A DNA stretch of 64,000 bases, taken from the NCBI RefSeq assembly GCF_019656315.1, contig NZ_BPLU01000019.1, forward strand, positions 186,001-250,000. The letters run 5' to 3'. Shown here piece by piece: positions 1-9,172 of the stretch. Every line of letters begins with the position of its first letter. The stretch's first letter is position 1. The notes under the pieces were generated by a model. It did not search any database and had not been told where the DNA came from. It was given only the letters and a program-made list of their open reading frames with translations. The translations under genes were made by a program, and so were the position numbers. The stretch comes from Flavobacterium sp. UMI-01. GTDB lineage: Bacteria > Bacteroidota > Bacteroidia > Flavobacteriales > Flavobacteriaceae.

Positions 1-158
1 TAAGCAGCTGTTAAACCACTATTGGTATCATTTAAGTTTTTCCAAAATTGACTAGAATCAGTGTAGTTTGGGTTGTTCTCAGTCAAATCTGGATTACAAG
101 AACTCAATAGTCCTAGTATTAAAAATCCAGAAATGCATTTATAAATATATTTTTTCAT
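1..158 (-). CDS. SusD-like outer-membrane lipoprotein, N-terminal part (cut by window edge)
   Basis: Reading leftward from an ATG at 158, an open frame runs to the window edge. It begins MKKYIYKCISGFLIL and has a lipobox ending LLSSC with the acylated Cys at about residue 21, followed by NPDLTENN. A lipoprotein start 10 bp after the stop of a SusC-type receptor, on the same strand, is the usual SusC-SusD arrangement. By family knowledge SusD proteins sit on the cell surface as the lid of the SusC channel and bind the glycan. Only about 52 residues are visible, so the family call rests mainly on position and the lipobox. The substrate cannot be inferred. Confidence 0.75.
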   Translation of the reverse strand, partial: MKKYIYKCISGFLILGLLSSCNPDLTENNPNYTDSSQFWKNLNDTNSGLTAA

Positions 159-168
159 TTTTAAAATA

Positions 169-3100
169 TTAAAAGTTAAAATTCAAACCTACCAAGTACA
201 TTTTTGTCAAAGGGTAGTTTCCTTTGTCCAATCCTTTAGAATTAACATTCCCTCCTACTTCAGGATTGTACCCCGTATATTTTGTAAAGGTGAATAAATT
301 TTGACCCGTCAAGAAAATCCTGAATTTTTCAATTCCTAATGCCGAAGTGGTTTTCTTAGGCAAATTGTATCCTAAGGTGATATTACGAATTCTCAAATAC
401 GAACCATCTTCAATAAACAAGGCTGTATTGGGTTGGTAATTGGGATGAGCAGAAAAAATACCTCTGTAAGCAGGAAGTGTTCCATTTGGATTCACATCAG
501 AATAGGAATTTAATATTTCTTGGCTTCTTCCAAATCCAATTGCAGTAGCTCTCGCTCCATTAACAATTTCATGCCCCAATGCAGAATACATATTGACATA
601 CAAATCAAAATTGCGATAATCCAAACTCAAGTTGTATCCTATCTCGTATTTTGGCAATCCACTACCAGCATAGACACGATCCCCAACTGATTGAAAGACT
701 CCGTCCCCATCTACATCTTTATAAATTAAATCCCCCATTTTGAATTGATGGTTAGAAAAATAAGTGTTAGCCTGAGCTAATTTTTCAGGTGTATTAGCAA
801 TTCCATCAGTCGCAAATACAAAATACGCTCCTGCTTCATACCCCTTTGCTAATGCTGTGATTTGACTTGTGGATGCATTCCCATTAGGTACAATTCCAGT
901 ATCGCTAGTCAATATAGGCCCGTTAAATCCATCTGTAATTTTAGTAATTCTATTTTGATTCGTACTAAAAGTACCATTCATTCTATATCTTAATTTTCCA
1001 ATTTTATCACGATAGCCCACAGCCAATTCAAAACCTGAATTGGTCATGTTCCCAATATTTAATACTACTTGATTGTTGTTATTCAAGTTTCGAATTGAAT
1101 TAGGAGCGCCTCCACCAAATGAAGAATCATCCAAACCAACACTTGGAGGCATTGTTAAACTAAACAACATATCTTCTTTGTCCGTTTGATAATATTCAGC
1201 TGTTACAGTCAATTTATTTTTGAAAAAAGCCAAATCAACACCTATATTTTTCTGGATAGAAGTTTCCCATTTTACATCAGGGTTTCCTATAGTCGTTTGA
1301 ATTGCTGAACTAGCTAAATTCCCGTCACCAAAAGCATACACTAAATCTCTATAAATGGCAGTTCCATACGAATAATCTTGAAAGTTTTGATTCCCTACAG
1401 TTCCACTACTCAATCGTAATTTGAAATTATTCACCACACCACTAAGAGGTTTGAAAAAATTCTCATCAGAGATATTCCAAGCCGCAGATACTGATGGAAA
1501 CAATCCCCAACGGTTTTGTTTTGCAAATCGAGAAGAACCGTCTCTACGAATACTAGAGCTAATCAAATATTTTCCTTTGTAATCGTATTGCAATCTACCA
1601 ATCATACCCGCTATTCTATTGGTATAATCAAAACCTGAAAAGGCTGAAGCAACACCTGTAGCGCTATTTAATACGGTAATATCATTATCTGAAATATCAG
1701 TTTTAGTCACAATAAATTCTTCATTGATAAATTTCTCAGAAGACAAAGCTCCTGTCAATGTCAATTTGTGATTTTCAGCAATTGTCGTTTGATAATTAAG
1801 TGTGGCGTCCCAAGTTATAGCCGATTGTCTTTGAATGTATTCAGAAATCGAACTAGGTTGCACAACATCTACCAATCTTTGCACATCATAAGTAGATTGA
1901 CGAGGTCTGAATCTCATTCGCCCGTAATTCAAATCATTTATTCCGAAACGAGTACTTAGGTTCAATCCTTTGATAATTTCATACCCTAATTCGATATTGG
2001 TAAAAGCTCTCGTAGATTTAGCCTCATCCAATGAATTAAGACTGGTTAATAAGGACACATTGGTATTAAAGTCATTACCCCCAAATAAGTCTAACGCATC
2101 CGCTTCTATTGATAAAATAGGTTGTGTAGGTTGGTATCGAAGCAATTGACTAATGGTATTAGCGGCTCCTCTATCTGTAAACTCTTTAATCATTCCCAGC
2201 CCAATGTTTACTGAAAATTTATTCTTTTTATAATTCACATTAGAACGAGTGTTAAATCGTTGAAAACTAGATCTTGAGATGATTCCTTTTTTATCAAAGA
2301 AACCTCCGACAAATGAATATTTCAAATCATTACTTCCTCCGCTCAAATTCACACTATAGTTTTGAGTCCCTGCATTGTCAACAAAAAGCATTCTGGAAAT
2401 ATCATTATCATATTGAAAACGATCAGGAGCATTTGATAAAGGAGCCAAATTAGTCAAGTTATCTGCGGTACCAGCTACGTTACGTGCCAAAAGCATATCT
2501 ACATAGGTTTGACCAACAGCATTTAGTAATTTTTGACCATCTCCTAATGTTTCAAAACCTTTGCTGGCATCAACTTTGACACTTAAAGCTCCGGTTTTTC
2601 CTTTTTTAGTGGTAATCATAATGACCCCCGAAGCACCACGTGTTCCATAAATAGCTGCTGAAGCCGCGTCTTTTAATACATCTATTGTTTCAATTTCGTT
2701 AGGACTAATTCCTGGATCACCTAGTTGCGGAATTCCATCAACAACATATAATGGTGTATTAGAACCCGATATTGATGTGACTCCGCGAATTAAAATTTCA
2801 GAATTGCTACCCGGTTCTCCTGAGCTCACCACGTTTACACCAGATATTTGCCCTTGCAAAGCATTCCCAAGGTCAGAGGTTACTTGGTTAGATAAGTCTT
2901 CGGCTTTAACACTAGCAACAGCCCCCGTCAATTCCTTTTTTGTTACTTTACCATAACCAATTACGACAACTTCCGAAAGGTCTTGGGCTACAGATTTCAT
3001 TTTGACCGTCATTCCATTTATCGCCTTGGCATTTACTGTCCTCATTCCTATATAGGTAAAAATCAAAACATCACCTTCATTCGCTTTAATAGCAAATTTA

Positions 3101-3309
3101 CCATCAAAATCTGTCGCCGTTCCTTTGGTTTGTCCTTTGATTATAATGGAGACACCTGGTATGGGAAAACCGTCATCTTCACCTATTACTTTCCCTTGGA
3201 TCACACCAGTTTGACCATATGCAATTGCATTAAAAAATAATGCAAATAGGGTAAGAAACAAAAAATGTTCTAACGTACTTTTTTGTTTGTTCATTTTTCT
3301 AATTTTCAT
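169..3309 (-). CDS. SusC/RagA-type TonB-dependent outer-membrane receptor
   Basis: This 1046-residue protein has the normal SusC length. In order it shows a signal peptide (about 1-33, ending AYGQ), a carboxypeptidase-D-like domain (about 36-110, GKVIGEDDGFPIPGVSI and TDFDGKF), and a plug domain (about 115-235) carrying EVVVIGYGKVTKKELTG, LYVVDGIPQ and the SusC hallmark AIYGTRGASGVIMITTKKG. The rest is a 22-strand type barrel ending in the aromatic LVGLNFNF. It should import an oligosaccharide across the outer membrane with TonB energy and its SusD partner. Met6 (start 3294) is an equally good start and gives a more typical signal peptide. The gene is divergent from an AraC regulator and a sugar-acid operon, which suggests joint use but does not prove it. 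Confidence 0.93.
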   Translation of the reverse strand: MKIRKMNKQKSTLEHFLFLTLFALFFNAIAYGQTGVIQGKVIGEDDGFPIPGVSIIIKGQTKGTATDFDGKFAIKANEGDVLIFTYIGMRTVNAKAINGMTVKMKSVAQDLSEVVVIGYGKVTKKELTGAVASVKAEDLSNQVTSDLGNALQGQISGVNVVSSGEPGSNSEILIRGVTSISGSNTPLYVVDGIPQLGDPGISPNEIETIDVLKDAASAAIYGTRGASGVIMITTKKGKTGALSVKVDASKGFETLGDGQKLLNAVGQTYVDMLLARNVAGTADNLTNLAPLSNAPDRFQYDNDISRMLFVDNAGTQNYSVNLSGGSNDLKYSFVGGFFDKKGIISRSSFQRFNTRSNVNYKKNKFSVNIGLGMIKEFTDRGAANTISQLLRYQPTQPILSIEADALDLFGGNDFNTNVSLLTSLNSLDEAKSTRAFTNIELGYEIIKGLNLSTRFGINDLNYGRMRFRPRQSTYDVQRLVDVVQPSSISEYIQRQSAITWDATLNYQTTIAENHKLTLTGALSSEKFINEEFIVTKTDISDNDITVLNSATGVASAFSGFDYTNRIAGMIGRLQYDYKGKYLISSSIRRDGSSRFAKQNRWGLFPSVSAAWNISDENFFKPLSGVVNNFKLRLSSGTVGNQNFQDYSYGTAIYRDLVYAFGDGNLASSAIQTTIGNPDVKWETSIQKNIGVDLAFFKNKLTVTAEYYQTDKEDMLFSLTMPPSVGLDDSSFGGGAPNSIRNLNNNNQVVLNIGNMTNSGFELAVGYRDKIGKLRYRMNGTFSTNQNRITKITDGFNGPILTSDTGIVPNGNASTSQITALAKGYEAGAYFVFATDGIANTPEKLAQANTYFSNHQFKMGDLIYKDVDGDGVFQSVGDRVYAGSGLPKYEIGYNLSLDYRNFDLYVNMYSALGHEIVNGARATAIGFGRSQEILNSYSDVNPNGTLPAYRGIFSAHPNYQPNTALFIEDGSYLRIRNITLGYNLPKKTTSALGIEKFRIFLTGQNLFTFTKYTGYNPEVGGNVNSKGLDKGNYPLTKMYLVGLNFNF

Positions 3310-4031
3310 TTGGTTAATTTTAGTTGTTGTTATTGCTTTAATCCTATGCTATTTTGGTTTTGGTACTTAACGGAAGTAACACATCATATTGGAATATACT
3401 TTCATAGCTCACCAATTATTTCTTATTAATGGTCCTAGTAAACGTTTCATTAGTATAACATCATTGATTCATTGGTCTATTCAAGCTAAAAAACAGGATT
3501 AAAATTCGCTCTCAATAAAACCAAAACCATGAGTCAAAAAATAATATACTTTAAAAAAAAGAACTCTTTTTTATCATATAGATAATTTTATCTACAAATG
3601 ATTATACAAATTAAATAAATTATGAAGCTAGCTGTTTTATTAAAATTACCCTATAGCTACACTTTTTTACCTCAAAACCGGTAAACATTTACTATTTTGA
3701 GATAAAACAGTAGGTAAAACGGAAAAGTTACACTTATTCACATTAGATAATTAAACTCAAATTGCGTTATTACTATATTTCACAGTTACCTTATCTTCAT
3801 TAACCTATTTCAAATTTAATTGAAGCATGTACTAAATCATTTCCTTTGGCTAAGTAGTTTTTATACCTTACACATTAACTGCTTAAACAACATCTCTTAC
3901 AATTCTTATAGTTCATCATTTTATTAGCCCCAAAACCACAATCAATTAAAAAAATGATACTATTTTTGCAGTAGTGATTCCTAAACTACAAACACCGAAT
4001 CATATCCTATCACTTAAAAAGAGCTAACCCA
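3310..4031. promoter_or_regulatory. Divergent intergenic region between susC and araC-type gene
   Basis: This is about 720 bp of very AT-rich sequence with no convincing ORF. It must carry the promoters of the susC/susD pair (leftward) and of the AraC-type gene (rightward). The only striking structure is a nested inverted repeat at 3665-3719, listed separately. I found no clear -33/-7 promoter pair. Confidence 0.5.
3665..3719. repeat. Nested inverted repeat, candidate regulator-binding region
   Basis: Outer arms TTTTACCT (3665-3672) and AGGTAAAA (3712-3719) are exact reverse complements. Inside them, CTCAAAA (3671-3677) pairs with TTTTGAG (3695-3701), and between these lie ACCGGT (3677-3682) and the near-palindrome GTAAACATTTAC (3681-3692). 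The position, roughly mid-way between two divergent transcription units, fits an operator for the neighbouring AraC-type regulator or another sugar regulator. Function is inferred only. Confidence 0.4.
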
Positions 4032-4913
4032 ATGAAGCTGCATTTATTAGACCGAAGTAGCCTTAACAACAGTTCGTTTACCACGAAACTCAATGACTAT
4101 CCTTATTTTTTAAAAATATGGCATTACCATCCTGAGTTAGAATTGGTCGTTATTTTAAAAAGCGAAGGCAGTTGTTTTGTGGGAGATAGCATCGAAAAAT
4201 TTGAAGTAGGAGATATTATTTTAATTGGAGAAAACCTCCCTCACATGTGGTTGAATGATGAGGATTATTTTCAACAAAATACCAATAAAACAGCCGAAGC
4301 AATCGCTATTCATTTTAAAAAAAATTATTTAGGTTCCGTTTTCTTTGAAACACCTGAAATGACTCACATAGGCGAACTTTTTAACAGAGCACGCCTAGGC
4401 ATCAAATTCTTGAACATCAATAAAAAAATCATTGCTGAAATTCAAGCCATGATGAAACAAAAAGGATTTGAAAAAACCATTTCGTTTTTAAAAATTTTGG
4501 ACCAATTAGCCAAGCATAAAAAAACAAAAACACTTGCCAGTCAAGGTTTTGTCAATTCATTTAAAGAAACCAAAAACGAAATCAAAGACAAAGTTCAAGC
4601 TTATATTTTCAAAAATTTCAACAAGACCATCACCTTAGAAGAAGTAGCGCAAATTGCTCACATGAATGCCTCCGCTTTTAGCCGCTTTTTTAAACGGGTA
4701 AATCGAAAAACATTTTCTAATTATCTTGCCGAAATCCGAATAGGATATGCTTGTAAGCGATTACTCGAAGACAAATCAAATGTAGCTACCATCTGTTACG
4801 AGGCGGGATTCAATAACATTTCTAATTTCAACAGACAATTCAAACTCATCATGGATTGCACCCCAACAGAATATGTCAAAAGACATAAATCCGAAACCAC
4901 ACAAGACATATAA
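4032..4913 (+). CDS. AraC-family transcriptional regulator
   Basis: This is a 293-residue two-domain regulator. The N-terminal half (about 1-95) is a cupin-type sugar-sensing domain, with HYHPELELVVI, a glycine-rich turn and the motif GDIILIGENLPHMW. The C-terminal ~100 residues hold the paired helix-turn-helix: TLEEVAQIAHMNASAFSRFF, then NVATICYEAGFNNISNFNRQFK and the end motif TPTEYVKRH. It lies 181 bp upstream of the dehydratase-SDR-FAH operon on the same strand and divergent from susC. The most economical reading is that it activates one or both in response to the sugar or sugar acid. The inducer is not known. Confidence 0.9.
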   Translation: MKLHLLDRSSLNNSSFTTKLNDYPYFLKIWHYHPELELVVILKSEGSCFVGDSIEKFEVGDIILIGENLPHMWLNDEDYFQQNTNKTAEAIAIHFKKNYLGSVFFETPEMTHIGELFNRARLGIKFLNINKKIIAEIQAMMKQKGFEKTISFLKILDQLAKHKKTKTLASQGFVNSFKETKNEIKDKVQAYIFKNFNKTITLEEVAQIAHMNASAFSRFFKRVNRKTFSNYLAEIRIGYACKRLLEDKSNVATICYEAGFNNISNFNRQFKLIMDCTPTEYVKRHKSETTQDI

Positions 4914-4936
4914 TCAATTGATTTTAAATTGATTAT
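4910..4936. terminator. AT-rich stem-loop over the araC-type stop codon
   Basis: ATAATCAATT (4910-4919) and AATTGATTAT (4927-4936) form a perfect 10-bp inverted repeat around a 7-nt loop, overlapping the TAA of the regulator gene. It is too AT-rich to be a strong intrinsic terminator, and an operator role is also possible. Confidence 0.35.
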
Positions 4937-5094
4937 ATTTACAAAAATCTAGTCTCAATAAATAAATTGCCTATTAACTGCTATACAACATCCAAATGCA
5001 AAAATAATATCACTTTTAATCAAAATATAGGCAGATTTGTTTTTAGATTCCTTGTAATATTGTACCCTATTTATTTCCTCTAAACTAAAACAAA

Positions 5095-6756
5095 ATGGAC
5101 ACGCAACAAAAAGTACTTAAAATACACCCTAAAGACAATGTCCTTGTCGCTTTAACCGACTTACCAAAAGGTACCACGGTTACTTTTGAATCGAACACCT
5201 ATGAAATTCAAAATGACATTGCTGCTAAACATAAATTTGTAACCGAAGACCTCGATGAGGGTGGCGCGGTTTATATGTATGGCGTACTTGTAGGAAGAGC
5301 TAAAAACAAAATTGTAAAAGGTGAATTAATCAGCACTTCAAATCTGGTACACGATACTGAAAAATATGGTGTATCTAGCTCGCAACAACAATCAAAATGG
5401 TCAGCACCTGATATTTCTAAATTTGCAAACAAAACCTTCTTAGGATATCATAGAGCTGATGGTAAAGTAGGAACCGAAAACAACTGGATCATCATTCCAT
5501 TAGTATTCTGTCAAAATAGAAATGTGGAAGTACTTAAAGAAGCTCTGGTTGAAAAATTAGGTTTCGGAAAAAAACAACATTTAGGTTTTAATGTTGAAAG
5601 TTTGATTGAAGCTTACAATTCAGGAGCTACCCCAGAATCCCTTTTAGAACAAAACATTATAAAAGACGGTAACGATTACCATAAAAATCCTTTATTCCCA
5701 AATGTGGATGGGATTCATTTTTTAACTCATGACGGCGGTTGTGGTGGAGCTACCTCTGATGCAGTTGCATTATGTCATTTGTTAGCTGGTTACATCAACA
5801 ATCCCAATGTTGCTGGAGCGACGGTATTAAGTTTAGGTTGCCAACATGCACAAGCGGCCATTTTAACAAAGGCCTTAGAAGAAATGGCACCAAACCTTCA
5901 AAAACCCGTTTACATTTTAGAACAACAAAAAAGTACTTCTGAAAAAGAATTACTTGCTGAAGCTGTCAAAAAGACTTTTGTTGGATTAATTGAAGCTAAC
6001 AAATGTGAAAGAAAACCAGCTGGTTTAGACAAACTGGTAATTGGACTAGAATGTGGAGGTTCGGATGGTTTTTCAGGAATTTCTGCCAATCCAACTTTGG
6101 GTTATGTATCTGATTTAATTGTAGGATTAAAAGGAGCTACTGTCTTATCTGAATTTCCTGAATTGAATGGTGTAGAGCAAGAGTTGATTAACCGTTGTTC
6201 AAAAACTGAAAAAGCTGAAAAATTCTCTCATTTAATGTCCACATATAATGCCAAAGCGGATGCTCTAGGTTCTGGATTTTACGCCAATCCTTCACCGGGT
6301 AACATCAAAGATGGTTTGATAACAGATGCTATTAAATCAGCTGGAGCGGCCAAAAAAGGAGGAACTTCACCAGTAGAAGATGTACTAGATTATACTGAGC
6401 AAGTAGTAAATCCTGGTTTAAACTTGTTATGTACTCCTGGAAATGATGTTGAATCCACCACCGCATTAGCAGGTTCTGGCTGTAATGTTATTTTGTTTAC
6501 AACTGGTTTAGGAACACCTACAGGAAACCCAATTACACCTGTTATTAAAGTTTCATCCAATACCAAATTGTATGAAAAAATGAATGACATCATTGATTTT
6601 AACACCGGAACCATCATTGAAGGAAAAGCGTCAATCGAACAAACAGGTGAAGCTTTATTAGATTATGTAATCGAAGTGGCTAGCGGTAAACAAACAAAAG
6701 CTAGAAAATTAAGACAAGACGACTTTATTCCTTGGAAAAGAGGAATGTCATTATAA
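5095..6756 (+). CDS. UxaA-family sugar-acid dehydratase (altronate dehydratase-like)
   Basis: This 553-residue protein has an N-terminal SAF domain (about 1-95: HPKDNVLVALTDLPKG, YMYGVLVGRAKNKIVKGE) and the large C-terminal UxaA/GarD catalytic domain. Conserved segments are HDGGCGGATSDA, VLSLGCQ, GLECGGSDGFSGISANPTLG, PSPGNIKDGLITDAIKSAGAAKKGGTSP and GLGTPTGNPITPVIK. The family removes water from C2/C3 of aldonates such as D-altronate, D-galactarate or L-fuconate, using iron. The gene heads an operon with an SDR (31-bp gap) and an FAH-family hydrolase (18-bp gap), unlike the second UxaA paralogue at 10.6-12.2 kb, which sits with uxaB/uxaC. That context suggests an L-fuconate, L-rhamnonate or similar substrate rather than altronate. 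The substrate is an inference. Confidence 0.88.
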   Translation: MDTQQKVLKIHPKDNVLVALTDLPKGTTVTFESNTYEIQNDIAAKHKFVTEDLDEGGAVYMYGVLVGRAKNKIVKGELISTSNLVHDTEKYGVSSSQQQSKWSAPDISKFANKTFLGYHRADGKVGTENNWIIIPLVFCQNRNVEVLKEALVEKLGFGKKQHLGFNVESLIEAYNSGATPESLLEQNIIKDGNDYHKNPLFPNVDGIHFLTHDGGCGGATSDAVALCHLLAGYINNPNVAGATVLSLGCQHAQAAILTKALEEMAPNLQKPVYILEQQKSTSEKELLAEAVKKTFVGLIEANKCERKPAGLDKLVIGLECGGSDGFSGISANPTLGYVSDLIVGLKGATVLSEFPELNGVEQELINRCSKTEKAEKFSHLMSTYNAKADALGSGFYANPSPGNIKDGLITDAIKSAGAAKKGGTSPVEDVLDYTEQVVNPGLNLLCTPGNDVESTTALAGSGCNVILFTTGLGTPTGNPITPVIKVSSNTKLYEKMNDIIDFNTGTIIEGKASIEQTGEALLDYVIEVASGKQTKARKLRQDDFIPWKRGMSL

Positions 6757-6786
6757 AAAATCATTTTAAACCATTAATTTTATAGA

Positions 6787-7566
6787 ATGAGTAAATTTAG
6801 TTTAAATAATAAAGTTGCCCTTGTTACAGGAGGAGGAAGCGGAATAGGAAAAGCCATTTCACTTACTTTTGCTGAACAAGGCGCTAAAGTTCATATTTTA
6901 GATTTTAATATCGAATCAGCACATGAAACTGTTTCTGAAATTAAAGCACTAGGCAATCAAGCTGAAGCACATCAATGTGATGTTTCTAATCAAGCAAATG
7001 TAGAAGCAATCATAGCTAAAATCACTGAAACTGAAAAAATAGACATCTTAATCAACAATGCTGGTATTGCGCATGTAGGCAATATTGAAGCAGTTGCTGA
7101 AGCGGACTTAGACCGTCTTTATAATGTAAATGTAAAAGGAGTTTACAATTGCATAAAAGCAGCCTTACCTTCTATGAAAAAAGGGGGTGGCGTCATTTTA
7201 AATATGGCTTCAATTGCTTCATCCGTTGGAATCTACGATCGATTTGCTTATTCTATGAGTAAAGGAGCGGTACTTACAATGACCTACTCTATCGCTAAAG
7301 ATTACATCAATGAAGGAATACGTTGCAACTGTATTGCACCAGGAAGAGTTCATACGCCTTTTGTAGATGGTTTTATCAGTAAAAATTATCCAGGGCAAGA
7401 AGCCGAAATGTTCGAAAAATTATCAAAAACACAACCGATTGGTAGAATGGGAAGTACACAAGAAATTGCTGATTTAGCCTTGTTCTTATGTTCTGATGAA
7501 GCTGCATTTATTACAGGTTCTAACTATGCTATTGATGGAGGTTTTGTTACACTAAACGGAAAATAA
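6787..7566 (+). CDS. Short-chain dehydrogenase/reductase, probable 2-keto-3-deoxy sugar-acid dehydrogenase
   Basis: This 259-residue classical SDR shows the cofactor motif VTGGGSGIGKA near residue 15, the structural NNAGIAH near 90, a catalytic Ser in NMASIASS near 143, and YSMSK (Tyr-x3-Lys) near 156. It ends with the typical substrate loop and ITGSNYAIDGGFVTLNG. Placed between a sugar-acid dehydratase and an FAH-type hydrolase, it best fits oxidation of 2-keto-3-deoxy-L-fuconate or -rhamnonate to the 2,4-diketo acid with NAD. SDR substrate cannot be read from sequence alone, so the role comes from the operon. Codon use looks like the neighbours. Confidence 0.87.
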   Translation: MSKFSLNNKVALVTGGGSGIGKAISLTFAEQGAKVHILDFNIESAHETVSEIKALGNQAEAHQCDVSNQANVEAIIAKITETEKIDILINNAGIAHVGNIEAVAEADLDRLYNVNVKGVYNCIKAALPSMKKGGGVILNMASIASSVGIYDRFAYSMSKGAVLTMTYSIAKDYINEGIRCNCIAPGRVHTPFVDGFISKNYPGQEAEMFEKLSKTQPIGRMGSTQEIADLALFLCSDEAAFITGSNYAIDGGFVTLNGK

Positions 7567-7583
7567 CACAAAAAAAATACACT

Positions 7584-8441
7584 ATGAAACTAATACGATT
7601 TGGAGCAGTAAACGAAGAAAAACCAGGAGTACAATTAGCTGATGGTACCCGAATTGATGTATCTGCTTTTGGCTCTGACTATAATGAAGACTTCTTTGGT
7701 AATGGAGGAATTGAAAAACTAAGTGCTTGGTTAAAAGACAATCAAAGCAACTGTCCTGTAGTAGCTGATTCCGTTCGTTTAGGAGCGCCTTTGACTCGCC
7801 CATCCAAAATTGTTTGTGTGGGATTGAACTATGCGCAACACGCTGCTGAAAGTGGTATGGAAATCCCAAAAGAACCTGTTTTATTCTTCAAATCTACAAC
7901 TGCTATTGTAGGTCCTAATGACGATATTATCATCCCTAAAGGAAGTACAAAAACAGACTGGGAAGTAGAACTTTCTATTGTAATTGGTAAAAAAGCTTCT
8001 TATGTTGAAGAACAAGATGTTTTCAATCACATTGCTGGTTATGTATTGCACAATGATGTAAGCGAACGTGCTTTTCAATTAGAGCGTTCTGGACAATGGG
8101 TTAAAGGAAAAAGTTGTGATACTTTTGCACCAATTGGCCCATTTATTGCAACTACTGACGAAATTAAAGATCCAAATAATTTAAATTTATGGTTAAAATT
8201 AAATGGAAAAATGATGCAAAACAGTACTACTTCTGACTTTATTTTTAATGTTCAAAAAGTAGTAAGTCACATCAGCCAATTTATGACTTTATTACCAGGT
8301 GATATCATCTCAACAGGAACACCTTTTGGTGTAGGACTTGGACTTACTCCTCCTACTTATTTAAAACCAGGTGATGTAATCGAATTAGGAATTGACGGAC
8401 TTGGTGTTGCTAAACAAAATGTTGTTGCTTACCAAGGATAA
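7584..8441 (+). CDS. Fumarylacetoacetate hydrolase-family protein, probable diketo sugar-acid hydrolase
   Basis: This 285-residue single-domain FAH-family protein carries GLNYAQHAAESG (about 74-85), the metal-ligand stretch KTDWEVELSIVIG (Glu pair near residues 116-118), HNDVSERAFQ (Asp near 152) and the C-terminal GDIISTGTPFGVGLG. The family cleaves C-C bonds in beta-diketones with Mg or Mn. As last gene of an operon with a UxaA-type dehydratase and an SDR, it is expected to split a 2,4-diketo-3-deoxy acid into pyruvate plus lactate (or a hydroxy acid), as in bacterial L-fucose and L-rhamnose routes. Some FAH relatives are oxaloacetate decarboxylases or isomerases, so the exact reaction is open. 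Confidence 0.85.
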   Translation: MKLIRFGAVNEEKPGVQLADGTRIDVSAFGSDYNEDFFGNGGIEKLSAWLKDNQSNCPVVADSVRLGAPLTRPSKIVCVGLNYAQHAAESGMEIPKEPVLFFKSTTAIVGPNDDIIIPKGSTKTDWEVELSIVIGKKASYVEEQDVFNHIAGYVLHNDVSERAFQLERSGQWVKGKSCDTFAPIGPFIATTDEIKDPNNLNLWLKLNGKMMQNSTTSDFIFNVQKVVSHISQFMTLLPGDIISTGTPFGVGLGLTPPTYLKPGDVIELGIDGLGVAKQNVVAYQG

Positions 8442-8470
8442 TACAATTTTAAATTAGTATCTCTCTAAAT

Positions 8471-8587
8471 GGGGGTGTCTGTAAAGAATACCATCATTGG
8501 TTGCTGTAATAAAAGAACTATTTCTATTTTGCAAAAGTTTACTTTTAGACAGCAATTAAATATGGACTTCTCTTTTCAGACACCCTT
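8471..8587. mobile_element. Short element with terminal inverted repeats (MITE or deleted IS remnant)
   Basis: GGGTGTCTG (8473-8481) and CAGACACCC (8577-8585) are exact reverse complements, extended on the inner side by similar purine-rich bases (TAAAGAA versus AAAAGAGAA). About 95 bp lie between them, with no transposase and an internal palindrome AAAAGTTTACTTTT (8533-8546). The right end abuts the stop codon of the truncated GH28 gene. Such an end-only structure is typical of a MITE or of an IS that lost its middle. No clear target duplication was found, and the IS family is not recognised. Confidence 0.55.
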
Positions 8588-9143
8588 ATCTTTTTACTAT
8601 GATTCCAATTTTAGAATAAAACCACCAGTTTTCATTAGTCGCTTGACCATTTAAAACTCCTTTACCAGTCAAGGCCACATTTTTTTTTTGATAGGCATAT
8701 ACCAAAGGTGAAAAGTTCATCACTTCGGTTCCTTCAAAAGAAGTATGTACTATCGGATAATCCTTAGGATTTGTACTGAAAAGAATTTCCACTCCTTCCG
8801 CCAAATGCAAATTGACATTATTTTGTAAATTAATCGGGCCTGATAAATATTTTCCGGCTGGAACTATTACTCTTCCTCCTCCTGCATTGGAACACATCCA
8901 AATGACTTTATTAAGCACCTTTGTATTATCCGTTTCCCCATCAGGAATTGCTCCATAATCAAGCACATTATAGCTTTTGTTTTTAAAAACAGGAACTACA
9001 ATAGAAGCTTCAATTGATTTCATTTGGGACCATGGAGAAGCTCCAGCATCTTGGGCTTGTGTAGATTTAGACGCAACGATAAGCGAAAAAAACAAAATAC
9101 ATCTTATTTTAAATTTCATTTTACTTTTTTTAATGTTTTTCAA
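8586..9143 (-). pseudogene. Truncated GH28 polygalacturonase-like gene
   Basis: This 185-residue product starts with a signal peptide (about 1-30, ending TQAQ) and the N-terminal part of a GH28 pectinase: YNVLDYGAIPDGETDNTKVL, GGGRVIVPAGKYLSGPINLQ, NVNLHLAEGVEILF and GVLNGQATNENWWF. GH28 enzymes are usually 400-550 residues and carry their catalytic aspartates in the missing C-terminal half. After NENWWF, where family members continue, the frame changes to an unrelated tail (YSKIGIIVKR) and stops beside the inverted-repeat element. The product should be inactive. A perfect copy of the local LacI-type operator lies 30 bp upstream (9173-9186), so the gene was once part of the galacturonate regulon. 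Confidence 0.82.
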
Positions 9144-9172
9144 CTATTCCAAAACAACAAAACACCATCTAA

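Noticed and set aside
8469..8654. 61-residue frame over the inverted-repeat element
   Set aside because: No transposase similarity; it is just the element's sequence read through.
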